A DNA stretch of 64,000 bases from Bradyrhizobium liaoningense (GTDB lineage Bacteria > Pseudomonadota > Alphaproteobacteria > Rhizobiales > Xanthobacteraceae): positions 94,757 through 158,756 of the forward strand of contig NZ_JAFCJT010000018.1 in assembly GCF_018130785.1 (NCBI RefSeq), given 5' to 3'. The notes under the pieces are model-generated. The model was not told the DNA's origin. It did no database searches and saw only the letters and a list, made by a program, of their open reading frames with translations. Both the position numbers and the translations under genes were made by a program. Positions 41,897-50,735 of this stretch are shown piece after piece; the stretch's first letter is position 1; the number at the start of each line of letters is the position of its first letter.

Positions 41897-44296
41897 ATGT
41901 ATCAAGTTCTCTACTGCCTGACGGATCAGCATGATTGGCGTCTGGTCGCACTCGGCGGAGCGGTGTGCCTGCTCGCCAGCGCGGCGGCGGTCAGCCTGTT
42001 CCACCGCGCGCGTGCGGCGAGGGGAGGGGCTCGCGTATCGTGGGTCGCGCTTGATGCCGTTGTCGCCGGCGGCGGCATCTGGGCAACCCATTTCATCGCG
42101 ATGCAGGCTTACGGGCCTGGTGCGGGCGGCGCTTACAATATTCCGTTGACGGTCCTGTCGCTGATCTTCGCGATCGCGGTCACCTTCATCGGGCTGAGCA
42201 TCTCGGTGTCGGTGACACGGGCGGGCCTGGTTGCGCTCGGTGGCGCCGTCGTTGGCGGCGGCGTTGCCGCCATGCATTACACCGGCATGATGGCGCTCGA
42301 GATTCCCGCACACATCGGCTGGGCGACCGGCACGGTGACGGTGTCGATCGTCCTTGGCATCGTCCTTGGGGCGCTTGCCCTGGTCGTTGCGGGGCGGCGC
42401 GACAGCCTCGCGGGCGCGCTCAGCGCGACGGTGCTGCTGACGCTTGCCATCGTCTCACATCATTTCACCGCCATGGGCGCCGTGGAGCTGACGCCGGATC
42501 CTGCGGTCGTGATCAGCGGCCTGTCGATCCCGCCGGCCTCATTGTCCATCCTCACCGCCAGCGCCGCCGCCGCGATCATCGCGATCGCGCTCGCGGCGGC
42601 TGTGCTCGACCGCCGCGCCAAGGGCGAGCTGGGACGCCAGCAAGTCGTGCTGGATACCGCGCTCGAGAACATGTCGCAGGGACTGTGCATGTTCGATGCG
42701 GACGGCAAGATCCAGCTCTTCAACGAGCGCTACGCAGCGATGCTCGGCCGCACCGACATTCCGCTCGCCGGCCGGCTGCTCGTCGACGTGTTGCGGGAAG
42801 AGCAGGCCAAGGGCCAGTGGCAGGGTGATGCGGGCGAATTCTTCGCGCGCCTCGTGGTCGACGCGCGCGAGGGCCGCACGACCAGCCAGGTCGTCACCCG
42901 GTTCGGTCGCTCCATCCGCGTCGTCAACCAGCCGATGCACGGCGGCGGCTGGGTCGCGACCTTCGAGGACATCACCGAATGGCTGGAGGCGCAGGCCAAG
43001 ATCTCGCACATGGCGCGCCACGACGCGCTGACCAATCTGCCGAACCGCGTGCTGTTCCACGAGCAGCTCGAGCAGGGACTGCGCCGTGCGAAGTCGGGCG
43101 ACCAGCTCGCGGTGCTGTGCCTCGATCTCGATCACTTCAAGGACATCAACGACTCGCTCGGCCATCCCATCGGCGATGCGCTGCTCAAGGAAGTCGGTCG
43201 CAGGCTGAAGGCCACTGTCGGCGCGAGCGACACCGTGGCGCGGCTCGGCGGCGACGAGTTCGCCGTGGTCCAGATCGGGCGCTCCGAGGAAGCCGCGGCG
43301 CGAGCCCTTGCCGGCCGCCTCGTCGAGGTGATCTCTGCGCCTTACGAGATCGACGACCATCAGATCGTGATCGGCGTCTCGATCGGGATCTCGCTGTCGC
43401 CGCAGGACGGCGATAATCCGGACGAGCTGTTGAAAAACGCCGACCTCGCGCTGTACCGCGCCAAGGCGGACGGCCGCGGCACCTATCGATTCTTCGAGAC
43501 CGGCATGGATGCGCGCGCGCAGGCGCGGCGGCTGCTGGAGATGGACCTGCGGGCGGCGTTGCTGCGCGACGAGTTCGAGGCCTATTATCAGCCCATCCGC
43601 GACGTCGCCAGCGGTCGCGTCGTCGCCTTCGAGGCGCTGCTGCGCTGGAACCACCCGCAGCGCGGCCTGATCGCTCCCGCCAACTTCATCCCGGTGGCCG
43701 AGGAGACCGGTCTCATCGTCCAGCTCGGTGAGTTCGTGCTGCGCAGCGCCTGCAGCGACGCGGCCACCTGGCCGGACGATGTCGATGTCGCCGTCAACCT
43801 GTCGCCGGTGCAGTTCAAAAGCCCGAACCTGATCGCATCCGTGACCGACGCGCTGGCAGCCTCGGGCCTCGCGGCGCGGCGGCTCGAGCTCGAGATTACC
43901 GAATCGGTGCTGCTCCAGAACAGTGAGGCGACGCTGACCACTTTGCACGAGCTGCGCGCCATGGGCGTGCGGATCTCGCTCGACGATTTCGGCACCGGCT
44001 ATTCGTCGTTGAGCTACCTGCGCAGCTTCCCTTTCGACAAGATCAAGATCGATCGCTCCTTCGTGTCGGAGCTTGCGACGCGCGAGGATTCCATGGCGAT
44101 CATCCGCGCGGTGACCGGCCTCGGACGCAGCCTCGGCATCGTCACCACGGCGGAAGGCGTCGAGAACGACGCGCAGCTCGAGCTGTTGCGTCGCGAGGGC
44201 TGCACCCAGGCGCAGGGCTATCTTTTCAGCAAGCCGCGGCCTGCATCCGATGTCGCGTTGATGCTGGACCGGCCGCGGCTGCGCGTCTCGGCTTGA
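41897..44296 (+). CDS. MHYT-PAS-GGDEF-EAL membrane protein, cyclic-di-GMP turnover
   Basis: 799 residues. The N-terminal MHYT sensor has ~7 helices with three motif copies: 'THFIAMQAYGP', 'AMHYTGMMALE', 'SHHFTAMGAVE'; these are thought to bind copper and sense gases. A PAS-like domain follows (~250-355, 'ENMSQGLCMFDADGKIQLFN'). The GGDEF motif 'RLGGDEFAVV' is intact (near residue 451) with no RxxD inhibitory site visible at the usual place. The EAL domain has 'FEALLRWNHP' (~577), 'LEITESVLL', 'DDFGTGYSSLSYLRSFPFDKIKID' (split motif around 700-725) and 'TTAEGVE', all catalytic-looking. It may both make and degrade c-di-GMP. It is convergent with the next gene, 3 bp apart. Confidence 0.93.
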   Translation: MYQVLYCLTDQHDWRLVALGGAVCLLASAAAVSLFHRARAARGGARVSWVALDAVVAGGGIWATHFIAMQAYGPGAGGAYNIPLTVLSLIFAIAVTFIGLSISVSVTRAGLVALGGAVVGGGVAAMHYTGMMALEIPAHIGWATGTVTVSIVLGIVLGALALVVAGRRDSLAGALSATVLLTLAIVSHHFTAMGAVELTPDPAVVISGLSIPPASLSILTASAAAAIIAIALAAAVLDRRAKGELGRQQVVLDTALENMSQGLCMFDADGKIQLFNERYAAMLGRTDIPLAGRLLVDVLREEQAKGQWQGDAGEFFARLVVDAREGRTTSQVVTRFGRSIRVVNQPMHGGGWVATFEDITEWLEAQAKISHMARHDALTNLPNRVLFHEQLEQGLRRAKSGDQLAVLCLDLDHFKDINDSLGHPIGDALLKEVGRRLKATVGASDTVARLGGDEFAVVQIGRSEEAAARALAGRLVEVISAPYEIDDHQIVIGVSIGISLSPQDGDNPDELLKNADLALYRAKADGRGTYRFFETGMDARAQARRLLEMDLRAALLRDEFEAYYQPIRDVASGRVVAFEALLRWNHPQRGLIAPANFIPVAEETGLIVQLGEFVLRSACSDAATWPDDVDVAVNLSPVQFKSPNLIASVTDALAASGLAARRLELEITESVLLQNSEATLTTLHELRAMGVRISLDDFGTGYSSLSYLRSFPFDKIKIDRSFVSELATREDSMAIIRAVTGLGRSLGIVTTAEGVENDAQLELLRREGCTQAQGYLFSKPRPASDVALMLDRPRLRVSA

Positions 44297-44299
44297 TCT

Positions 44300-44734
44300 T
44301 TAGCCGCGGCGCAGCGCGAAATGCGCGCCGCAAAACGCCATCACGGCGCCAAGACATAGCGCGGCAAGCCCGGCGAGCACGCCCGAAACGGTCGGGATCG
44401 GGCTCGGCGCCGAGGCCACCTGGCCCGCACCGGCAAGCAGCAGCACGCCGACCGCGATCAGGAACTGCCGCATCCGCTGCGGGATCTGCCCGGAGACGGC
44501 GCTCTGCATCAAGGTCGCCGTGAAATAGCCGCCGGAAAAACCGACCGTGGCAATCAGCCACCAGGCGATCGCTGCGCCCGCGGGTATGAACTCATGCGTG
44601 TCGGAGTGCCAGAGCCCGCCGAGGTCGAGCCCGTAGCGCGCGCCCAGCATGTGCACCGCGAGCGCGAGCAGCACGCCGGAGATCACGGCGGCGCCGAGAA
44701 TCAGGCGGCGCGGAAAAAAGATCGTCTCAGCCAT
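44300..44734 (-). CDS. Hypothetical four-helix membrane protein
   Basis: 144 residues from ATG 44734 ('MAETIFFPRRLILGAAVISG'). Four hydrophobic segments (about 10-32, 48-70, 82-105, 113-137). 'DLGGLWHSDTHEFIPAGAAIAW' lies between helices 1 and 2, and the chain ends 'CGAHFALRRG'. I do not recognise the family. It is head to head with the next membrane protein gene, ~57 bp apart, and tail to tail with the c-di-GMP gene. Confidence 0.7.
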   Translation of the reverse strand: MAETIFFPRRLILGAAVISGVLLALAVHMLGARYGLDLGGLWHSDTHEFIPAGAAIAWWLIATVGFSGGYFTATLMQSAVSGQIPQRMRQFLIAVGVLLLAGAGQVASAPSPIPTVSGVLAGLAALCLGAVMAFCGAHFALRRG

Positions 44735-44790
44735 GCCCCGCTTGTAGGATGGTCGAGGGCGATCACGCAAGCGGATCGCGGACGGGATTG

Positions 44791-45387
44791 ATGGGGAAGA
44801 TGCAGGTTTCGGAAGCGCAGGGCGCCTCGGTCACGAGCTACGCCTACAAGGCGTCGCTGATCGGCTCGGCGCATCGTTTCGAGCTGACGGACGAGGGCCT
44901 GTCCTGGCACATCGCCGGCCGCTCCGGCCTGTGGCGCTACGATGAGATCAGTGCAATCCGATTATCGTTTCGCCCGGTGTCGATGCAGCAGCATCGCTTT
45001 CGCGCCGATGTCAGCCACGCCAGTGGCGGCCGCATCAGGATACTGTCAACGAGCTGGCAGACCGCAGCGCTGATGGCGCCGCAGGACAACGGCTTTCGCG
45101 TGTTCATCGTCGAATTGCATGGGCGGATGGCCAAGGCGGGCAGCCACGCGGCGCTCACCGCCGGCCTCGGCCGCAAGACCTATGCGGCGGTGCTGGCGTT
45201 CTTGGCGGTGCTGACGGTCGCGATGGCGGGGCTGCTGATCCGCGCGCTCCTGATCGGCGAATTCGCAGGCGCGCTGTTCATCATCGGCTTTGCCGCGCTG
45301 TTCGTCTGGCAGGTCGGCGGCTTCGTCCGGCGCAACCAGCCGCAGAGCTACGGCTTTGATCGTGTGCCGAAGGCCTTGCTGCCCTAG
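44791..45387 (+). CDS. Hypothetical membrane protein with PH-like N-terminus
   Basis: 198 residues from ATG 44791; ATG 44800 is equally possible. Residues ~15-125 are beta-rich ('HRFELTDEGLSWHIAGRSGLWRYDEISAIRLSF'-type pattern, key GRSGLWRYDEI), like a bacterial PH domain lying on the inner face of the membrane. Two membrane helices follow ('TYAAVLAFLAVLTVAMAGLL' and 'GALFIIGFAALFVWQVGGF'), then 'RRNQPQSYGFDRVPKALLP'. Similar proteins are common and unnamed in Bradyrhizobium. The function is unknown. Confidence 0.7.
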   Translation: MGKMQVSEAQGASVTSYAYKASLIGSAHRFELTDEGLSWHIAGRSGLWRYDEISAIRLSFRPVSMQQHRFRADVSHASGGRIRILSTSWQTAALMAPQDNGFRVFIVELHGRMAKAGSHAALTAGLGRKTYAAVLAFLAVLTVAMAGLLIRALLIGEFAGALFIIGFAALFVWQVGGFVRRNQPQSYGFDRVPKALLP

Positions 45388-45449
45388 GTGCAATCGGCCG
45401 CAATCAAACGTGACTTCGCGCCCCTGCGCCGGTGTCGCATCGTGGGGCC

Positions 45450-46049
45450 ATGTCAGACATGCATCGTGCCACGCGTCCGCTTGCGGCGCATGAGATCGCC
45501 GAGATCAACCGGACGCATCTGATCGATACGCCGCTCCGGCCGGCCGACCTGTTGTTCATGTTCGGCACCCGCGAGGACGTCGGCTTGCGCGCCGACACCG
45601 CCGCAAGGCTGTGGCGCGAGGGCCTGTTCCGCTGGTCGATCGTCAGCGGCGGTGTGACACCGGGCTCGGAGCAATCCGAGTGCACCATCATCAAGGCGGC
45701 GATGGCCAAGGCGGGCATTCCGGCGGACCGGATCCTCGAGGAGCATCTTGCAATGAACACCGGCGAGAACGTGATCTTCTCGCTGCCGATCATCGATGCG
45801 GCGCTTGGCCTGCAAAATATCCGCAGCGTGATCTGCCTCGGCAACAGCTGGACCGCGCGGCGCTATCCGATGACGCTGCACCGGCACTGGCCGGAGGTTG
45901 AGAAGATGCTTCTGACCGTGGACAGCTTTGCCACGCCGCGCGCGCTCTGGCACACCGATACCGAGTTCCGCCGTCGCGTGCTGCACGAATGGGACAAGAT
46001 CGAGCCGTACAAGGCGAGGGGTTTTATCACGGAATGGCCGGATGCCTGA
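45450..46049 (+). CDS. YdcF/DUF218 family protein
   Basis: 199 residues from ATG 45450. DUF218 pattern: 'LRPADLLFMFGTREDVGLRA', 'LFRWSIVSGGVTPGSEQSEC', 'ADRILEEHLAMNTGENVIFS' and 'IRSVICLGNSWTARRYPMTL', i.e. a Rossmann-like fold with an SGG loop and a conserved E-x(n)-NTxEN segment. E. coli YdcF binds S-adenosylmethionine; SanA relatives affect the cell envelope. No signal or membrane segment, so it is cytosolic. It is convergent with the MocR gene. Confidence 0.85.
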   Translation: MSDMHRATRPLAAHEIAEINRTHLIDTPLRPADLLFMFGTREDVGLRADTAARLWREGLFRWSIVSGGVTPGSEQSECTIIKAAMAKAGIPADRILEEHLAMNTGENVIFSLPIIDAALGLQNIRSVICLGNSWTARRYPMTLHRHWPEVEKMLLTVDSFATPRALWHTDTEFRRRVLHEWDKIEPYKARGFITEWPDA

Positions 46050-46063
46050 CCGGCAAAGGGAAG

Positions 46064-47407
46064 CTACTCCGTCGAGTCGAAGTCCTCTTCCTTGGTGCCG
46101 AGCAGCGACACGAGCGTGCGCAGGCCGGAATCGAGCTGCTCGGGCGAGGGCGGGGCGAGCGCGAGCCGCACCGCGTTCGGTGCATGTCCATGCGCAATTG
46201 CAAACGTCGAGGACGGCGTCAGCGCGATGCCGCGCCGGGCCGCTGCGGCGACGAAGGTCTGCGAGCGCCAGTGTGGCGGCAGCGTGAGCCAGAGATGATA
46301 GGAGCGCGCGTCGGCCGCGATCTGGTAGCCGGCAAGCAGCCTTGCAGCGGTCTGCTGCCGGCGCGCAGCGTCGATCCGTTTCAGCCGCGTCAGCTCGGCG
46401 ACGGTGCCGTCGGCCATCAGCCGCTGCCCGGACGCAAGCGCGTGGCCCGAGGCGATCCAGCCGCCGGTCCGGACCGCGCTCATCACGCTCTCGCGCAGAT
46501 GCGGCGGGGTGACGAGGATGCCGAGCGCGAGGCCCGGTGCGACCTTCTTGGACAGGCTGTCGATCACGATGCAACGGTCCGGCCCGAGCGCTGCCAGCGG
46601 CGTGTCGTCGGCGAGGAAGCCGTAGACGGCGTCCTCGATGATGGTGAGATCGAGCTTCTCGGCGACGCGCATGATGTCGGAGCGCCGCGTCGCGTTCATG
46701 GTGACGCCGAGTGGGTTCTGGATGATGGGCTGGAGATACAGCGCCGACAGATGCGCCTCGCGATGCGCCTTCTGGATCGCATCGGGGCGCGCGCCGTATT
46801 CGTCCATCGGAATCGGGACCAGCGTCACGCCGAGCCGCGCCGCGATGCTCTTGACGTAAGGGTAGGTCAGCGCCTCGACGCCGCAGCGGCCGCCGGTGGG
46901 AACGAGGGCGGCGAGCGCGGCAGCGAGCGATTGCTTGCCGTTGGCGGTGAAGACGATCTGCTCGGCCTGCGGCGCAAAATCCTTGCGCGCGAGATAGGCG
47001 ACGGCAGCATTACGCGCGCTCTTGGTGCCGGTGCTGGTCGAGACGCGCAGGGCGGATTCGAGAGCATCGACGCGCTCGAGCCCGGCAAGGCTCTTGGCGA
47101 TCATCGCCCATTGCTGCGGCAATAACGGATAATTGACTTCGAAATCGATCCGCGCGTCGCGCGGCTCGCTCAACGCCTCGACCTCGCGCTTGATGTCGCC
47201 GGAAATGAAGGTGCCGCGGCCGACCTCGCCGACGACGAGCCCGCGGCGAAGCAACTCCGTATAAACCCGGCTCGCGGTCGAGACCGCGATGCCGCGGTCA
47301 TAGGCAAAGTTGCGCTGTGGCGGCAGCCGGTCGCCGGGCCTTAACGTGCCCTTAGTGATATCGGCCGCAATGGCATCGGCAAGCTTCACGTATTCGAACT
47401 TGGACAT
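46064..47407 (-). CDS. MocR-type GntR regulator with aminotransferase domain
   Basis: 447 residues. The N-terminal GntR winged helix ('KLADAIAADITKGTLRPGDR', 'LPPQRNFAYDRGIAVSTASR', 'VYTELLRRGLVVGEVGRGTF') is joined to a fold-type I PLP domain ('VFTANGKQSLAAALAALVPT', 'ALYLQPIIQNPLGVTMNATR', 'LTIIEDAVYGFLAD', PLP lysine in 'IVIDSLSKKVAPGLALG'). MocR proteins use the PLP domain as an effector sensor rather than an enzyme. The gene is divergent from a DUF1127 gene, a recurrent MocR arrangement, and a pair of TTGCWCCGAG repeats lies immediately upstream of its start. Confidence 0.92.
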   Translation of the reverse strand: MSKFEYVKLADAIAADITKGTLRPGDRLPPQRNFAYDRGIAVSTASRVYTELLRRGLVVGEVGRGTFISGDIKREVEALSEPRDARIDFEVNYPLLPQQWAMIAKSLAGLERVDALESALRVSTSTGTKSARNAAVAYLARKDFAPQAEQIVFTANGKQSLAAALAALVPTGGRCGVEALTYPYVKSIAARLGVTLVPIPMDEYGARPDAIQKAHREAHLSALYLQPIIQNPLGVTMNATRRSDIMRVAEKLDLTIIEDAVYGFLADDTPLAALGPDRCIVIDSLSKKVAPGLALGILVTPPHLRESVMSAVRTGGWIASGHALASGQRLMADGTVAELTRLKRIDAARRQQTAARLLAGYQIAADARSYHLWLTLPPHWRSQTFVAAAARRGIALTPSSTFAIAHGHAPNAVRLALAPPSPEQLDSGLRTLVSLLGTKEEDFDSTE

Positions 47408-47409
47408 TA

Positions 47410-47447
47410 TTGCACCGAGAGCAATGTTTTACTTGCTCCGAGCAGTG
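47410..47447. promoter_or_regulatory. Candidate MocR operator: direct repeats
   Basis: TTGCACCGAGAGCAATG (47410-47426) and TTGCTCCGAGCAGTG (47433-47447) are offset by 23 bp, about two helical turns. An inverted GGAGCA follows at 47452. MocR proteins typically bind spaced direct repeats in the divergent intergenic region. Confidence 0.5.
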
Positions 47448-47592
47448 TACTGGAGCATTTAAGTTCCATCAAGTTCCGCGATTGAGCCGAGGAGAGCGAG
47501 AGCAATCCGATGGCAAATGAGGTGCAGGCGTTCACAGCGTCCGCGCCAACGGCACCTGCTTCGCTGCGCGGACAATAGGCCGGAGAAGAAAA

Positions 47593-47829
47593 ATGACCAC
47601 GATCTCGCAAACTGCCGGGCGGAGTTTACGCCCATCCTCATCGAGCGGTTTTTTCCGCACGCTCGCCAATTTCGCCTATGCGCTGTTCGATCGCCTCGAG
47701 CATCGCTCGGCCGTCAAGACGTTGAACGAGCTCGACGACCGCGCCTTGCGCGACATCGGGATCACGCGCAGCCAGATCGAGGATGCCGTCTACGGGCAGT
47801 TCAAAGCCGAGCTGACGCGGTATCTGTAA
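47593..47829 (+). CDS. DUF1127 (YjiS-like) small protein
   Basis: 78 residues. The DUF1127 core is 'AYALFDRLEHRSAVKTLNELDDRALRDIGITRSQIEDAV'-type (about 28-66, key RxxxxxL, LDDRxLxDIGI), a short helical, often Arg-rich domain. Members are implicated in RNA binding and phosphate/carbon responses in other Alphaproteobacteria. It is divergent from the MocR gene and probably its target (inference). Ends TAA before a hairpin repeat. Confidence 0.88.
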   Translation: MTTISQTAGRSLRPSSSSGFFRTLANFAYALFDRLEHRSAVKTLNELDDRALRDIGITRSQIEDAVYGQFKAELTRYL

Positions 47830-47835
47830 GGATGA

Positions 47836-47924
47836 TCGTCATGGCCGGGCTTGTCCCGGCCATCCACGCACCACCGCATGTGAGGAGAGATGTGGACGCC
47901 CGGGACAAGCCCGGGCATGACGAC
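47836..47924. repeat. Palindromic intergenic repeat, GTCATGGCCGGGCTTGTCCCGG type
   Basis: Left arm TCGTCATGGCCGGGCTTGTC and right arm GACAAGCCCGGGCATGACGA form a long imperfect hairpin, with inner GGCCATCCACG / TGTGGACGCC pairing. It lies between DUF1127 and the convergent universal stress protein gene. Confidence 0.8.
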
Positions 47925-47965
47925 TGAAGTTGCGGCTTTTCAACAGCGCATGCGCGTCGCTACGA

Positions 47966-48391
47966 TCAGTGCCTGACCACCAGCACCGAGCACTTCGCGT
48001 ATCGCACGACATGCCCGGCGTTGGAGCCGAGGAAATAGGTGCGCATCGCAGGTCTATGCGAAGTCATCACGATCAGATCGGCCTTCATGTGCACGGCCTC
48101 CTCGAGGATCTCGTGATAGATGCCGCCCTGGCGCACCACGCTGGAAATGCGTCCTGCCTCGATGCCGGATTCGCGCGCGACGATGGCGAGGGCTTCCTCG
48201 GAGGTCTGGCGCTGCTGCTCGTCGAAATCGGCCGGCACGTATTCGGCGAGCATCACCGGCGTCATCGGCAGCACGTTGAGCAGTCGTATCGATCCGCTCC
48301 AGGTCTGCGACAGCGTTACCGCGGTCGCGAGCGCCGGCTTGGCCAGATCGGTATCGGCGAGGTCGATGGGCACGAGGATGGACTTGAACAT
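47966..48391 (-). CDS. Universal stress protein (UspA family)
   Basis: 141 residues from ATG 48391 ('MFKSILVPIDLADTDLAKPA'). The UspA fold closes with the nucleotide-binding motif 'LIVMTSHRPAMRTYFLGSNAGHVVRYAKCSVLVVRH'-type end (about 106-141): an expected G-x2-G-x9-G(S/T) loop is altered to SHRP...GSNAGHV, so ATP binding may be weak. It is cytosolic and of the single-domain type. No operon partner. Confidence 0.88.
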   Translation of the reverse strand: MFKSILVPIDLADTDLAKPALATAVTLSQTWSGSIRLLNVLPMTPVMLAEYVPADFDEQQRQTSEEALAIVARESGIEAGRISSVVRQGGIYHEILEEAVHMKADLIVMTSHRPAMRTYFLGSNAGHVVRYAKCSVLVVRH

Positions 48392-48462
48392 CTGCGCCTC
48401 CAAATCTTCCAGTCAGCTTGTGACCAAGCTGGATCGACCGGTCGAGACGGCGCCCGCGCGTC

Positions 48463-48999
48463 TCAACCCGATCGAAGCAGCTTGGGGCTGACGAACAGCA
48501 CCAGTTTGCCGCGGCGGTAGGCCACGTGACTCCAATCCTTGACGTCAAAGTCGAAGATCGCAAGCCCTGACGTGGGGAGGTTGTGGGCGAGCGCCTTGGC
48601 GCCGGCCGAATCGCCGCCGCCCATCAGCATCAGCGCGGCCTCGTGCATGCCGGGATTGTGGGCAATCAGCAGCAACCGCTTTGGGTCGGCCGGAACGGTT
48701 GCAGTGCGAACGGATTCCAGAATCTGCGCGGGATCGGCGCCGTAGAGTTCCGGCAGGACCTCGACCTGCGGGGCGGCGACGCGGTCCTTCATTGTCTGCC
48801 AGGCGATGTCCCAGGTCTGCCGGGCCCGGACGGCATGCGACACCAGCACCGCGTCGGGGAAGGGAGGATGGGCGGCGATCCAGTCCCCGATCTGCGCGGC
48901 GTCCTTGTGGCCGCGTTCGTCGAGGCGGCGATCCTGGTCACGGCCGCTCGGCGCGTCAGTCTCGGTCTTGGCGTGACGCAGCAGCATCAAACGGCGCAT
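48463..48999 (-). CDS. Histidine phosphatase family protein (SixA-like)
   Basis: 178 residues from ATG 48999 ('MRRLMLLRHAKTETDAPSGR'). The RHG-type catalytic motif is 'LLRHAKT', followed by 'RLDERGHKDAAQIGDWI', 'VLVSHAVRARQTWD' (second Arg) and the second histidine in 'LLLIAHNPGMHEAALMLMG'. The short length and RHA-K form fit SixA, which dephosphorylates histidine phosphotransfer proteins; the real target is untested. It is in line with the Usp gene, 71 bp apart. Confidence 0.87.
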   Translation of the reverse strand: MRRLMLLRHAKTETDAPSGRDQDRRLDERGHKDAAQIGDWIAAHPPFPDAVLVSHAVRARQTWDIAWQTMKDRVAAPQVEVLPELYGADPAQILESVRTATVPADPKRLLLIAHNPGMHEAALMLMGGGDSAGAKALAHNLPTSGLAIFDFDVKDWSHVAYRRGKLVLFVSPKLLRSG

Positions 49000-49133
49000 G
49001 GCATTCTCGAATCGTTCCACGTCCAGAATAATCTACGGGCGCCGGTTGAGGACAAGGTAACAAGCACCAGATCGGTCCTTCAAAGCGCGATGACATTAGA
49101 ACGAATCGTCATTGCGCTTTAGGTTGTTATTTT

Positions 49134-49182
49134 GAGCATGATCTGTTCGGAAAACCGCTGCACACTTTTCCGGATCATGCTC
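49134..49182. repeat. Rhizobiales intergenic hairpin, GAGCATGATC...GATCATGCTC
   Basis: Perfect outer arms GAGCATGATC / GATCATGCTC and inner CGGAAAA / TTTTCCG around CCGCTGCACAC. I recall this hairpin as widely repeated in Bradyrhizobiaceae genomes. It ends 12 bp before the start codon of the next gene, so it would form in the 5' untranslated region. Confidence 0.8.
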
Positions 49183-49194
49183 TAAGAAAACGAC

Positions 49195-50649
49195 ATGAGC
49201 GAGACTTTCACAAGCGTGTCCCAGGAAGAAGCCGGCTTTCGCGAGCGCACGCGGCTGTCGTTCGATCTCGATGCCGACATCTGCGTGATCGGGGCCGGGC
49301 TGGCCGGGCTCTCCATCGCGCTGGAGGCAGCCCGGCTCGGAGCCAGCGTCGCGGTGCTCGAGGGCCGCCATATCGGCTGGAACGCCTCCGGCAACCAGCT
49401 CGGCACCGTGGCGCCGGGCTTTGCGCTGCCGCTGACCGATCTGATCGAGCGCATCGGCTTCGAGGACGCACGCGAATTGTGGACGCTGTCGAAGGCGGGC
49501 GCCGAGTTCGTCCTTGCCAACGCCACCGAGGAGAACATGCCCGGCATCGGCCCGAGCCATGGTGTGCTGGAGGTCTCCAACGTCGATGCCGGCGACCGGC
49601 TGATCAGCCGGTTGCAGATGTTGAACGAGGATTTCGACACCGAGGTCGAGGGCTGGCAGGTGGCTCGCGTCCGCGAGGTGCTCAAGACCGACCGCTACTT
49701 CCACGGCGTCTATTATCCCCAGGCAATCCAGGTCGACGGCCGCAAATATGTGCACGGCCTTGCAGCGTTGGCGCGGCGGGCAGGCGCCCGGATCTTCGAG
49801 GACACGCCGGTCGTCAGCATCGATCATTCCGGCATCCGCAAGCGGATCGTCACGCCCTCGGCGCGGCTGCGCGCCACGCACATCGTGCTCGCCGGCAACA
49901 TCCACCTCGGCGCGCCCTTGAGGCGCCTGTCGGAGACGCTGCTGCCGGTCTGGCGCTATGCCGGGATTACCGCGCCGCTCGGCGAGCGGGTGCACGAGAT
50001 CATCGCGTTCAAGGGATCGGTGATGGATTCCGACGGGGTCGATCACTTCCGCATCGTCGACGGCGACCGGCTGATGTGGGAGAGCCCGGAGACCACTTGG
50101 GCTGCGCGGCCGCAGCGCTTTGCGGGGAGCGTCAAGCGGCGCATCCGCACGATCTTCCCTGAGCTCGGCGATGTCGAGATTACCGATATGTTCGGCGGCG
50201 CCACCGGCCAGACCGTGCACGGCATGCCGCAGATCGGTCAGCTGCGCAAAGGCCTTTGGGTGGCGAGCGGATTCGGCCGCCAAGGCATGAACACCTCGGC
50301 CATGGCCGGCCAACTGATCGCGCGCAGCATCCTGTGGGGCGACGAGCGCTGGAAGCTGTTCTCGCCGTTCGAGCTGGTTTGGGCGGGCGGAGCGACCGGG
50401 CGGGTTGCGGGCCAGATGGTGGGAATGTGGGGCAGGGCGAGTTCCGCCGCCGCCGGTTCGCTCGCCAGGTACCGCGAGCGGGCGCGGGTCAAGGACCGGG
50501 AACGCGAGGCACGCCTCGCCGCAGCCAACCGGGCCGCCGGGACCGGTCCGCGCCGTCCGCCGCCCGGTGTCCGGCCGCGTCCGGCCCCGCCGCCGGAACC
50601 CGCGGCTGCAGCCCCGGAACCGGCGCCGGAGGACACCGTCTCGCAATAA
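49195..50649 (+). CDS. FAD-dependent oxidoreductase, DAO (glycine/D-amino-acid oxidase) family
   Basis: 484 residues. FAD site 'ADICVIGAGLAGLSIALEAA' (27-46) with 'VLEGRHIGWNASGNQLGTVA' (the G-x-S/A-x-x-N-x-G flavin loop of the family), 'VDGRKYVHGLAALARRAGAR' and the C-terminal FAD closure 'HGMPQIGQLRKGLWVASGFG' and 'QGMNTSAMAGQLIA'. Related enzymes oxidise amino compounds such as gamma-glutamylputrescine. The last ~80 residues are an unusual basic/Pro-Arg-Ala-rich tail. The substrate is unknown. Start ATG 49195, directly after a hairpin repeat. Confidence 0.88.
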   Translation: MSETFTSVSQEEAGFRERTRLSFDLDADICVIGAGLAGLSIALEAARLGASVAVLEGRHIGWNASGNQLGTVAPGFALPLTDLIERIGFEDARELWTLSKAGAEFVLANATEENMPGIGPSHGVLEVSNVDAGDRLISRLQMLNEDFDTEVEGWQVARVREVLKTDRYFHGVYYPQAIQVDGRKYVHGLAALARRAGARIFEDTPVVSIDHSGIRKRIVTPSARLRATHIVLAGNIHLGAPLRRLSETLLPVWRYAGITAPLGERVHEIIAFKGSVMDSDGVDHFRIVDGDRLMWESPETTWAARPQRFAGSVKRRIRTIFPELGDVEITDMFGGATGQTVHGMPQIGQLRKGLWVASGFGRQGMNTSAMAGQLIARSILWGDERWKLFSPFELVWAGGATGRVAGQMVGMWGRASSAAAGSLARYRERARVKDREREARLAAANRAAGTGPRRPPPGVRPRPAPPPEPAAAAPEPAPEDTVSQ

Positions 50650-50735
50650 GTTGAGAAAAACTCCGCCTGGAAGTGTAACGTCGGCCGTTAGAGCCCGTAT
50701 CTCAGGGCGTGGACTCCCCGCGCACGGAGAATGAG

